The translations under genes were made by a program, and so were the position numbers. DNA of 64,000 bases, from positions 14,782,041-14,846,040 of the forward strand of contig NC_083606.1 of the NCBI RefSeq assembly GCF_029168945.1. Direction: 5' to 3'. Below the pieces are notes generated by a model. That model ran no database searches and was not told the origin of the DNA. It saw only the letters and a program-made list of their open reading frames with translations. This DNA is from Cannabis sativa. Lineage: Eukaryota; Streptophyta; Magnoliopsida; Rosales; Cannabaceae. Below, piece after piece: positions 1-11,353 of the stretch. Numbering within the stretch: position 1 is the stretch's first letter; every line of letters begins with the position of its first letter.

Positions 1-208
1 TAGGTCAGGGTGATACGTACATTTTGGGAACACGGTAGTGCAATTGAGTGGGAGCGCTTGAGGAGCTGAGTTTGGATAGAAATCAAATAAAAAAATTTGG
101 TTTCTTGCCTTGGTTTCTTTAGCTCAAGAGAAAGGAAAGAGAAAGAGATGATAGCGCTCCCACTCAATTGCACTACCGTGTTCCCAAAATGTACGTATCA
201 CCCTGACC
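1..208. repeat. 56-bp perfect inverted repeat of LTR-A sequence
   Basis: Bases 3-58 are the exact reverse complement of bases 153-208, with a 94-base spacer. Both arms match the stretch of LTR-A that begins AGCGCTCCCACTC, seen also near 51763, 60145 and 62137-62193. The left arm is in the same orientation as the plus-strand element at 61607. The right arm leads into the LTR-A fragment that follows. The spacer is not LTR-A sequence. The arrangement suggests a head-to-head junction of two LTR-A copies, or a rearrangement or assembly junction. The window edge prevents a decision. Confidence 0.8.
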
Positions 209-631
209 CAAAAGTAGGCTTAACTAACAAATCAAAGAACACGAATAACACTCTTGAGATTGAACCTAATCATATCAGAATTAAGATCATTTGATCTAGG
301 ATCAACAGGTGATATTGAATTGAATAGATATTGCGGTAAATTCTAATATATCTAATCAAAGTTCAATATCGGTCCCTTCCGATGTATACTCCATATATCC
401 GATACTGGTAAACTTTGCCAATGTCCTGGAAATGACATAACACTTTTCCAAGGTGTAAGAATACCTATCGCTGATTATACCATGTCAGTTTAAATCCAGT
501 GTTCTGACAAATCAGGGAATAAACTTTCGAACATATAATTAAGATTATATTCCACTGTGCTGACAACACTATAATCATTAACAAATTCATATGTTCTGGA
601 CTTAAACATAATTCATACATTATATATATAA
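148..631 (-). mobile_element. LTR-A (Copia) fragment, left piece, split by the Tekay element
   Basis: This stretch matches the LTR-A family, for example 60136-60615 in the copy at 58869-60736. It breaks at 631 inside the LTR and resumes at 20446 on the far side of the Tekay insertion. About 1.3 kb of the usual 1.87-1.91 kb LTR-A is missing upstream, where it is replaced by the inverted-repeat spacer. The strand given is that of the parent element, inferred by comparison with the complete copies. Confidence 0.75.
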
Positions 632-2975
632 TGTAACACCCTAACTAACATAGGCGTATTACGTGATTTTTAAACATGCTGTGCAGCTCGTTGCTAATCA
701 ACGAGGTTTATGGAAAACGTGATTAATTAAAATTTTTGCTTTTTAATTAAACTTATAAAATAATATTACAAAAGACTCGGGATCCCGATTACAAAATCAT
801 TTCCAAAAAGATTTAACTGTTCATACAAAATAAATGTCGCCTAGCGACTAGTTACAAAATCAGCCTCGCTGTCCCGAGGATCGTACTCTCCAGGCCTAAC
901 CGCCCCGACATGTACAATCTTCACAAGCTCGTTCACGGTCCATCAGCTTTAGCCTTGCCTTTACCTACACATAAACGTAGAACTGTGAGTCGACAGACTC
1001 AGTAAGAAAAGCATAATAATATTCATACATAATCCCGGTCATGATCAGACGCCCATACCCCTGATCATAACCCTAACTGCCGTGTCCAACACGATACTGA
1101 GTCCCGCTACTGCCGTGTCCAACACGCATCGAGCCACTACTGCCGTGTCCAACACGGTACTGAGTTCTGAACGTTCATAGGGACGGTACTATTGACACGT
1201 AACAGCCTGATCGGTCGAACCGGTCATACTCCGGCTGCTGGTCATACTCCAGCCTGTACCGACGTGTTACTATATCCGCCTGATCGGTCGAACCGGTCAT
1301 ACTCCGGCTGCTGGTCATACTCCAACCTGTACTGACGGGATACGTCAATAGTACGGAACCACCAACCAAGTGTCAGCCTGATCGGTCGAACCGGTCATAC
1401 TCCGGCTGCTGGTCATACTCCAGCCTGTACCGACGTGACAGGGTTGGATGGTTCGAAGCCAACATACATAACTAATGTAATCTAACAGGCTTCCTACATG
1501 CACGCTAAACATGTAATCTACATATGCATACTGTTATACTAATCTTATCTGGATTCTGAATTCAGGTGTGCCGGTCAACCTGACTGGAACTTTAACTGCG
1601 CGGCGGATTACAGGCTCCTAAACCATAAAAATCACAACACTATAAGTGACACGCTAAATCACTTCCCGGGGACTTAAACTAGGAACTAAAAGTTTCCCTA
1701 TCGATAAAAAGCATGGCAATACCCCCTAAAACATAAAAACGAGGAAAACACGGGTTTCTGAAATTTTCCCAACCGGTAGACCGGTTGCCCAACCGGAATT
1801 CCGGTTCTGGGAATTTTCGAAGCCCATCCGGAATTCCGGATGCACAACCGGAATTCCAGTTCCTCGCAGACAGAATTTCAAAAATTCATATCTCAACCAA
1901 ATCAACTCCAAATTGATTCAAACCTTCCAGACCTACTCCATATAACCCAAATAACATTTCTAAAGCATCAAAACCACCCAGATTGCACATAAATGAAAAA
2001 CACCATTAGAGCTCAAGCTTTGAGTTCTAAACTCAAACTTGAGCAACCCTAGCTAGCATGCAATCAAATCACTCTAAACTTACTTAAACAAGCTTAACTA
2101 AGCCTCTGAAAACAATTAAAAACATCAACAATATCACAGCAACAGAACATAGACATTTCTCTTTGAAACCATATTTTTGAGCTAAAAATCAAAACTTTGA
2201 ACAACACAACTAGCATGCATCATAACCAGCTCTATTCTACTCAATTGAACAAGATTAAACCTCTGAAATTATATCACAAACACAGCAGCAACAACACCTC
2301 AAGTAAGCATGCATTTACTCATATTTTCACCATTTTTATTAAAGAAAATAAAGGGAGAAAGTTAGAAATCACCTACCACAATCAAGAGCTCACAAATTAA
2401 GGTTGAATCTAGCTTGAAAATCAAAGAAAATCCCAGCCCTTGAACCCCAAGCAACCAGCCGAAAAGAGAGAGAGAAAAGAGAGAGTTTTTTCTATTTTTT
2501 CTAACTTTGTGATTTTTTGTAAAATGAAAATGAAAAACATGCAACCCCTTACTCTTTGTTTCAGCCAACATTAATATCAATAAAACACTTATTTTTCAAT
2601 AATAAACTCACTAGAAGACAAAATACTAATGGGGCAAAAAGACCAATTTGCCCATCCACACTAAAACCACATAAAAATCACTAAAGGGGTATTTTTGGGA
2701 AATTCTAAATTCCCGGCCATTCCCGACATTCCCAATGTCTAATAAACCGCCCCAAACTACTAACATACTAAGTTGTGATTTCTACTGAGCCAAACACCGA
2801 GTTCCAAAATATCGGGCACCGGAAATGCAAAATATGAAAACCACTGAATAACATAGCAATGCATTTCTGAATTCAATAAATAACAGTATAATAAATTATT
2901 TAAATGGATATAAATAATTTCATAATTAATCATAATTAACTGCTAATTTCCAAATTAAACTAAGCGGTCTTTACA
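632..2975 (-). repeat. Tekay-like 3' LTR
   Basis: This is the left LTR of the chromovirus, which is 3' on the sense (minus) strand. It shares its 2344-base length and nearly all its sequence with 18102-20445. It carries two sets of short tandem units (1076-1160 and 1203-1440) and AACCGGAATTCCGG-type palindromes near 1785-1862. A cluster of mismatches against the partner LTR lies at about 1551-1607. Confidence 0.93.
1076..1440. repeat. Tandem units inside the Tekay LTR
   Basis: The first set contains three copies of ACTGCCGTGTCCAACACG, about 35 bases apart, whose CCGTGT/ACACGG arms can form a hairpin around CCA. The arms are perfect in the third copy. The second set contains three units of roughly 60-85 bases that start GCCTGATCGGTCGAACCGG and contain two copies of GGTCATACTCC. 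The same sets recur in the partner LTR at about 18547-18905. Their function is unknown. Confidence 0.85.
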
Positions 2976-3086
2976 ACTATCCCCCCCTTAAAAGGATTTC
3001 GTCCCCGAAATCTAACCTGAATAACTCTGGATATTGAGCTCTCATATCTGACTCTAGCTCCCAGGTGGCTTCCTCCACCTTGCTGT
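2959..3086 (-). pseudogene. C-terminal end of the Tekay pol, cut off by the Copia insertion
   Basis: Read on the minus strand, this stretch continues the pol frame that breaks at 13236. It resumes after the GCTGT target duplication with a segment rich in acidic and aromatic residues (EEATWELESDM, then PELFR). That is the end of a chromodomain as known in Tekay-type integrases. The frame passes the PPT and stops just inside the 3' LTR (TAG at 2959-2961). The piece is separated from the rest of pol by 10.15 kb of Copia DNA. Confidence 0.8.
2976..2994 (-). other. Polypurine tract of the Tekay element
   Basis: The minus strand reads a purine run containing seven consecutive G directly before the TGTAAAGACC end of the LTR. 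This is the expected primer site for plus-strand DNA synthesis. Confidence 0.85.
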
Positions 3087-5000
3087 TGTTGGGAATTATT
3101 TTACCAGGATCTTAGATCTACTCACAAGTATGTTTATTAACATCCTAAATATGAACTTTCTAAAACGATAAAATAAACACATATAAAGTTAAGAAAACCT
3201 TACATTGATGCAGCGGAATAAATGTCTCCTTCCACTCAGATCTCTAACCCTTGATTCCTTTACGTAGCGAGTATAATCAAGATCTGAGCCCGAATCTCCT
3301 TCTTCTTCAAGCTTTGATCCTTCACAGTCTTCCAATCTATGATTGAGTTACTGCTTGCTGTGTGTGGGCACTTACTCTTTCACTAGGGTCACGAAAAAGA
3401 TGAAGGGAAAAGAGAGAGAGGTATTTCGGCCAAGGTAGAAAGTGAGGGAAGGCTCAGTTTTTCTGAAGAGAGAAAATTCTGTCAGAAAGCTAATCTGAAA
3501 ACTTGTATTTTGACTGAGCCATCACTTTCTATTTATAGGCAACTACTACTAGGTTTAGGTTAGGATTTATTTGGCATTAAAATAATGAAAATATTAATTT
3601 GAAAAAGCCTTTTAAGTGGCCGGCCATATGGTGTTATTGGGCCTCACTTAATTTTGCAATTTTATCAAATTTTATCTCTATTTTCTCAAAAACGCCAATT
3701 TTCCAATTCTAACCTTTTAAATGCCAAAACTAATTATTTAATAACTAAAATAGATTATTAAATAATATTGTCATTTAATTTAATTATTAATTAGACATAT
3801 AAAGTCTATTAATAAATAAATAAACCTAGAAAACTCTTTTCCTTACAATTTCACCCCCGCTTAGTGAAAATTCATAAAATTAGACATAGTCTAACTTTAG
3901 AATTATAATTGATCAATCACGAATCAATTAATGAGTCTTACAAGCATAATGTTCTCAACTAGAATGGGGACCATGGATCTATATGCTGAGCTTCCAATAA
4001 GTGAACCAAATTTACCAAGTAAATTCCTACTTATTAATTCTTCTTTGAATCCACTCTTAGAACTTAGAATTGCACTCTCAGACTTATATAGAGCATATTG
4101 TATGTTTCACGATACCAATATACTATCTCATTTAACCATTGTTATAATCTTATTGTGATTTAAAGATCCTCTATATAGATGATTTACATCGAGATGGGAT
4201 TTCTTTACCGTTCTCACCCCTCAATGTATTTTTCCCCTTAAAACACTTAGCTACCTGTAAATGGTGTTTAGTGATCTAATGATTAGTCAGTTAAACAAGA
4301 GCTCGTCCATTTACTTCTATTTGCTAAGCTCGAAGGGAATCATCATTTGACTTCTATACACCAGTAGAAGCTATAGATTCCATATTTATGTTCAGCACTC
4401 CCACTCAATCATACTATCATGTTCCCAAAATATACGTATCACCCTGACCCAAAAGTAGGCTTAACTAATAAATCTAAGAACACGAATAGTACTCCTGAGT
4501 TGAGCCCAAGCATATCAGGATTTAGATTCTTTTAATCTTAAGATCAACTACTGATATTGACTTGGAAAGATATGTATAACGGTAAGTTTGTAATATCTTA
4601 ACTTAGTTGCAATATCGGTCCAGTCCAATGTATACTCCATACATTCGAAACTAGTATACTTTACTAATGTCCTGGAAAGAACATAACACTTACTCCAAGT
4701 GTAAGTACACATCATCGCTGATTATCACATTAGTGTAAATCCAATAACACTGATGAAACAGGGACCAAAACTTTTGATTCATATGATCACAATCACATTC
4801 CACTGTGTTGACGACACTGTAATTGTGAATAAACATATGATCTGGATTTAACTAATTTTGTGTGTATGAATGTAATAAACATATTAAACATATTAAACCA
4901 TTAGCATGTAAAATTCATGCAAACATCAATCACTTCAAATTTCTTATATTGATAACTAATCAGATTGTAAAGAGTTTTATTTACGGCATAAAACCCAACA
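3087..5000 (-). repeat. LTR-A, 3' LTR of the nested Copia
   Basis: It is 1914 bases long with TGTTGG...CCAACA ends. It differs from its partner by small indels: an extra CTA near 3547, and about 28 extra bases near 4110-4141 that the right LTR lacks. The family also occurs at 50452, 58869 and 61607. Confidence 0.93.
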
Positions 5001-5013
5001 AACTCCCACTTGC
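5001..5013 (-). other. Polypurine tract of the nested Copia
   Basis: On the minus strand the bases directly before the 3' LTR read GCAAGTGGGAGTT, a purine-rich run typical of Copia elements ending in TGTTGG. Confidence 0.75.
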
Positions 5014-6819
5014 ACTAATATAAAACAAACTGCGCAAATAGGTCAATCTGATGTCTTGACCTTCAGATCAAGTGTAGTATATTTGAATCCACCCAAACTT
5101 CTGGAAACCAGTTCATAAAAACTCTTATGAAACATCCTTTACTATATGCTTTACTCATCAAGGGATACTGAAATCTTTACTGTTTTAAAAGTACATCTGA
5201 ATTAACAGAAGATATATCTCTCATATTTTAAAATATGTAATTGAGATAATACAGTGTAGACTTTTCTTCAGTGATATAACTTTCTGGTATTTTCGAATAG
5301 ACCAAGTTATAGTTCTTCTCTGGTAGAGCTTGAATTATTATACAATAATTCCTCCACCTCCAAAGTAAGCACCATCTTATAGAATTTTAAAATTAGATGG
5401 TGAGATACAAAGACAACTGATACACAGTTCCTTAATATCTGACATATAGATCACTTTCATAAATCCTTCTTGAATATCTTCTAATGTTCCCTATTTGATT
5501 ACATCTCAGATAGCTCCCACTCAATAGCAGATGTCTGGTTAAATAATACTTTTAACCTCTGATTGTTTGGAGAGTTACCTAGTTGTGACTTTTGTATTAG
5601 TCTGAAACTTTAAGTCAAGACTAAGTCATCAACATAGCAGACTAGTATTTGAAGTGAAAAATACATGTCAGAGATAAAGTAATCAAAATTAAGATACCAT
5701 CAAATTTTATGAGGATTAAGAATTCTTGGTTCAAGTCATTCGAATGGACTGAACTAGAGTTCTTTATCTTATTCTCATAATTCTGATAAGCTATTCCTAT
5801 CCATGTGAATGGTTAGATTGCTTTTCAGTAGTGTTCTTAAGTATCTATCACAAGTATCAACCTAATGAAGATGGGTATAGAACTTTAAAATTCTCCCACT
5901 CAATTAAGGTAGTGTGAAACTTTAACAAAGAACTTTCAAAGGTATCAAACTTTTACTTACAACAGTAAAAACGAAATGGAACATACAATCAAGATCAAGA
6001 ATTTATATTGACAATAGCTGACTCATTATATTACTTCCATGTTTAAACAAGATATGTGTTTCATAGGGAATTGTGGAATGGACTCCACCCCTAAGAATAT
6101 ACATATAGGGTACTATGGATAACCTCCACCCCTAAGTATATATAGAGATTATGATCCACCCCTAAAGGTTGTGAAGATCATGATTCTCTAAGTGTGATAG
6201 AGTTTATGTGGAGTTGAATACTATCCAGAGTTCATTAGATATAAAAGATCGTTGAACTGCATAGTTTTCTTAACTTTTCTCCACCCCTATCAGATCATAA
6301 GATCCTTTTATTAAACAAATTCTTAATAATTGTATGAGAATTAACAATTATTGATAAACATAGAAATAATTTCTAGTGTTTATATAATATAACTCTATGA
6401 AGAGTTGTAAATATTATAGAATTTGCATCAATAATAAAAACACTTACACATACAAACATATAAATATAATGTGGTAATAATTGATGAAGATAAAATTAAA
6501 TGAAGCTCAATCTCATAAATTGCAATAGGGAATATCGAAAATAAAACTTTATTAATAAAAAAAATGTATTGCAACAATATGAGAGAAACAGGGATAAATA
6601 TCCCTAACTAAAATTTGAAATCCAAATTGTCTTTAAACTAAAACAATTAATTCAAAAAATTGAAGAGCTTCATCTTCATCTGGACGATTTCACCCTTGGT
6701 CCAGCTTTCTGATCCAACTCATCTGAGTTCAAGTAGCTTGGCCTATAAGAAGAAGAAAACAAATAAACAAAGTTTAGTCCAGAATCATAAATCCAATTGG
6801 ATAATAATTCACTAAACTC
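5014..6819 (-). pseudogene. Decayed region downstream of gag, with a possible RT trace
   Basis: No long frame exists here. On the minus strand one short segment (around 5611-5651) reads ILVCYVDDLVLT, with the YVDD codons at 5625-5636. This resembles the Copia reverse-transcriptase active site, but stops surround it. The element's 3' region also holds four copies of TCCACCCCTA-type sequence between about 6088 and 6291, which are purine-rich on the sense strand. I could not find integrase or RNase H motifs. Confidence 0.4.
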
Positions 6820-7679
6820 TTAAAGTTTATAAATGGAAATACCTTGTTTCTTTGCAAGAAGTTTAGGACACTGGGGTTTCCAATGACCTTTTTCATTGCA
6901 GTGGAAACACTTTCCTTTAAGTGTAGCATCACCAGAAGGAGCAGCCTTTTTCATGGCTTTTGTTCGCTTCTTGGTGTTCTTCCACTTCTTCTTCGATTTG
7001 GGCTTTGAAGCAGAGGCAACATTTGCTTCAGGTTTCATCGTCCCATTACCATTACCAGGATTATGAGGTTTACTCCCTTTCTTCTTGGGTCCTCCAATCA
7101 AATTTTCATAAGTTTGAAGGTCATTGACTAATTCATGAAAGTCAATTTCCTTCTTATTCATGACATAATTTGATGTATATGGTAGAAATGCTGGAGTCAG
7201 GCTATTCAAGATAAGACTAACTTGAGTAGCACTGTCCATTTCAGCACCATGATCCTGGGCTTCTTGGAAATATCTGGACATGAGGAGAACATGATCACGC
7301 ACGTTTTGATGAGGTTCCATCCGTGCATTAATGTACTTCTTAGTCGCGTCAAAGCGTGACTGAAGTGATGACTTACCGAATAGCTCATTTAACTTCGTCA
7401 TAACTTCAGCAGCCTTCTCAGTTTTAGAAAACCGAGTTTTGAGGGTCTCAACCATGCTAGAAAGCATAAAGTATAGAGCTTTGTCATTTGCTTTCTGCCA
7501 ACGCTCATATTTTTCTTTCACAGCTTTGGATGCATTGTCCCCAGGCACTTCAGGTGACGGCTCAGTTAAAACAAACAAGGCATTTCTCCTATGAGAGCGA
7601 TATTAATGTTCTCATTCCATTTATTAAAGTTAGATCCATTCAGCTTATTTTCAGTCAACAGTGATAACATGGGATTCAT
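6820..7679 (-). pseudogene. Copia gag, frameshifted near its N terminus
   Basis: The main frame (252 codons from 7578) has the UBN2-type gag core: helical segments, then a lysine-rich stretch, then a CCHC zinc knuckle CFHCNEKGHWKPQC near its C terminus. This protein packages the element RNA. Translation from the likely true ATG at 7677-7679 gives a typical gag start (LNGSNFNKWNENI). It then stops after about 36 codons, while the sequence continues in another frame as FVLTEPSP, so a single indel near 7580-7590 breaks it. The usual Copia fusion to protease and integrase is missing. The stop after ISIYKL closes a gag-only frame. Confidence 0.85.
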
Positions 7680-10600
7680 TTTGACAAAACAGGATACTAC
7701 AAAATAATAGAAATCAACAAATGGAAATCAATAATGGTTTAACACACAAAATCAATTCAGAAATTATAAGCACATAGCAAGTAGGAATGATATGAGAAAA
7801 TACTTAAAAAAAATTCAATCCTAAATAATTTCCAAGGTTTTCAACAAACTGATATCAGTGTCCCGTTTAGGCGAGAGTCAAAGCTACCATCCATTGAATA
7901 GAGTTGTCAGCTCATCTAAAATGTTAAACATTCTAGCAACCTTTTATTCGATCAAGATCAGAATCCAGCGTTGTCCCGTTTAGGCGAGAGTCAAGGCTAT
8001 TCTATCTCATGAGCTTCTACCATTGTTTCGCAATTTGCAAGTCAAATATGGTCGCCACCATTAGGGTAATCTATACCATATAAAACACTTACAAACCACT
8101 TATCATGCGAGATTAAACGGTGCGAAATTGCTAATGAACGTTCCTCCATTAGGGAGGATTACTCACTAAAACAAACGCGGTGTAAAACCCACAATGGAGA
8201 TCGAATATCTTAATAATAATAAAGCTCATTGTTTAAAATGTATTTTCTTTATTATTCTAATAAATAAATCTCATTAAATTCTATTTAAGAATTAAAATTC
8301 AAAAATAAGAATTTAATATAATATTTATAAAATTATACTTAGATGGTGATTGAAATAAAATTAATTATTTCCATCTTAGTAATAATCTTAAATATAAATA
8401 TTAAGGAAATTAATTTAAGTTGAATTAAATAAATAATTAGCAACTTAAAAATTTCCTTTGAGAATATATTTATTGGGTTCGAAAATTTAAAGTATATAAA
8501 AATACAATTTTCGAAAATAATAAAAATAGAAAAGAAATACTTCAAGCAAAAATATCACCGATCTAGATATTCTTTTGACTAGTCAATTCAATTTCTAATA
8601 ATATATATATTTTTAAATTCATTTATTTTAAATTAATCAATTAAATGAAAAAAAAATCATTGATTGTAGTTGGCCCAAGAATTAATTAAAATAAATAATT
8701 AATTTACAACTCAATCTATTTTTTTTTCAAAAAAAAAATTCGAAAATATTGCATAAATTAAATGCAAATTTCGAAATTGATTAATAAAATAAAGAAATAA
8801 TATATATATTGAAAATTATTTAAATTTAAGTTGAAATATTAAATTTCAACCTAAAATTAATTTTCTATTTAATTAAGTGTCATGAAAAATCAATAAATAT
8901 TTAAGTATCATTATGAAAATCAACTTAGATATTTAGATTCTTCAAGTTAATTAAATGTATTAAATTCAAGAAATAATAATTAAGTGTAGAGAAGGCTTAA
9001 TTATTAATTTCTATTTAATACTAGGAAAAATATACTTAATAAAATTGTACCAAAATTAATTATTTAAATAATTAATTTCACAAAGTATAATTTTCCTATT
9101 TAAATATTAGAAATAATAAGTAGTCTAGAAATTACTATCTAGAAAATATCTTATTTGACTAAGTATCTTTTCAAAATTTGAAAAATATCTAATTTAAGTT
9201 AGATAGAAAAAATCTAAAACTTAAATAATTTCAAATTTAGATTTAATTAAATATCAAAAATTAAGTTGTAACCACTTAATTTGAAGATATCTTTTTTAAG
9301 TTAATATACGAAAAGATATTAACCTAAAAAATATCTAAAATATTCCATTTTAAGTTAATATTCGAAAAGATATTAACTTAAAAAATATCTTAAGAATCTT
9401 TAATAACTAATGCCTAAGATTCCTCAACTTGATTTAAAATTTAAATTAAATATTCAAATTTAAGTTAGATAAGAAAAATCAGTTGATATAACTAATTTAT
9501 AACTTAAATAGGAATATTTAATTAAATAAGCTCCAGAAAGAATTTTAGTTAGTTAAAATTCTATATTTAATTAAATACAAGAAAAATACAAATAGTTTGT
9601 CTAGAAATAATATCTAAACTAAAAGTGTTTTTCTTAAAATTAACTTTAAAATATTAAAATGAAAATAAATTTCATATATTTTAAAAGTTAATTATGTTGC
9701 TAATTCAATTTTATTAGGTCAAACTAATATAATTAACCTAGTACAGTTATTCAAATCAGGCAAATGGGCCTTCACAATTGGGGTAGTTTATGTGAGGGGG
9801 TGCTGGGTTCAGTATGTCGTACCCACTTCTATGGCTCCCAACTCTCACACAAGGCCCAAAAGAGAGGAATTTAACCTTAAAATGAATAACTGTTATTAAT
9901 TGAATAGGTCCAATAACTAAATGGACCTAAATAAAATCTATCATGGTGTGACATTTTATTTAGCAACAACCTATATGCATCTATATAATAAAATAAACAT
10001 ATAGGCTCACACAGGCACACTTTGGATGGATCCTATCATGTTGCTAGGTCATACACAGATGAAAGAAGATTGTAAAATTTACCTGTTACAAATTATTAAC
10101 TTGACCAAGGGAGCCATCAGATCATTAGATCTAGCAAAAGGTAACCATGGCTATTTGCAATCAAGTAATAATAGGTTTTGAAAAACTTACACACAAGTTT
10201 AAACCATATACTCCTGCAACAAGGTTAGCTGGATAGTTGGAAGTAGGATTTATTTAATTTTAAATAAATAATTTCGAAAAATAAATAATTAAATAAAATA
10301 TTTAATTAATTTCGAAAATAAAATTTAAAAAAAATATTTAATTTCGGAAATAAAAAAAAATTAAATTTCGAAATTTAAAATTAAACCTACTTTTTGAAAA
10401 ATTAGGTTTCAACCAACCTAAATATCATTTCAAAATTTGCTAACTACTTTTAAAAATTAAATGTTATTTTAAAAATAAAAATTAAATAAAAATTAGAAAA
10501 GATAAATGAAATATCTTTTCAGATTTTAAATTTAATTTAAATAAATAAAATAACAAAATTTAAAAGTTAGCAAAATATCTTATATCTATTTAAAATTACA

Positions 10601-11335
10601 TGATTATAAATATCTTATTTTAAATTTAAATAAGGTCAAAATATCTAAAAAGATTTGATTTAAAAAAAAAAAATCTTAAAAGATAAGATATTATTAAAAA
10701 AAATATCTTAAAAGATAAGATATTTTAAAATATCTTAAAAGATTTTATAAATATCTCATAAAATCTGACCTTAAATTTAAAAAAAAAAAAAGATATAATC
10801 AAATTTAAAAATAAGATAGATTTTTAAGCAAGAAGATAGATACTATTTCTATTCAAATTCAAATTACACTAATATCTTGAATTAAATTAAAAAAAAAATA
10901 TTAAATTAATTCAAAATGATAATTAGAATTGAATTAGGAATAGTAATAGTATATATACAAAACCATACAAAAAATCGGAAGTTAATTACATGAAAAAGCA
11001 TGAAAAATCGAAGAAAAACGAAAAAATTCGAAACTGTACGGACAGATTTGCGATCGCAGGAAAATATCAGCACAGACCCGATTTTTTCAAATCTTCAAAA
11101 AATCATAACTAATTCAAATAAAATCCAAATTAAGTTCTGTAAAAAGATAACTTGCTTAATTTTTTCCATACTATCCAATAAAAATAATTCCAGAAACGAA
11201 ATCACAATTATTTTTCACGAAAATTTCACAAACATCAATCAATCATCAAATAACACTCAATACAACATGATACCATCCAAAGAACATACAAACAATCGTT
11301 TTAAAGTCCAAATTTCATGTAAGTAAATCAATTAC
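7680..11335 (-). other. Very AT-rich 3.6-kb leader of the nested Copia
   Basis: The stretch between PBS and gag holds no convincing gene. It is extremely AT-rich, especially at 8220-9720 and 10230-10980, with many short inverted repeats. GC-richer islands include two copies of GTCCCGTTTAGGCGAGAGTC at about 7861 and 7974, and a segment at 9770-9870. Its start matches the leader that follows the LTR at 61607-63506 in inverse orientation, so the leader is a family feature. Confidence 0.6.
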
Positions 11336-11337
11336 CA

Positions 11338-11351
11338 TGGCTCTGAGGCCA
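11338..11351 (-). other. Primer binding site of the nested Copia
   Basis: Two bases inside the 5' LTR the minus strand reads TGGCCTCAGAGCCA. This resembles the plant initiator-Met-tRNA PBS (TGGTATCAGAGC) with two changes. The same changed PBS follows the LTR ending at 63506, so it is a family trait. Confidence 0.75.
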
Positions 11352-11353
11352 GT

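Noticed and set aside
3931..4158. 75-codon frame repeated at 12196-12393
   Set aside because: Both are the same stretch of LTR-A, antisense to the element; repetition comes from the LTR, not from a gene family.
11000..11326. 108-codon frame on the plus strand
   Set aside because: It lies antisense in the non-coding Copia leader, is rich in K, N and I as expected from AT-rich DNA, and has no family signature.
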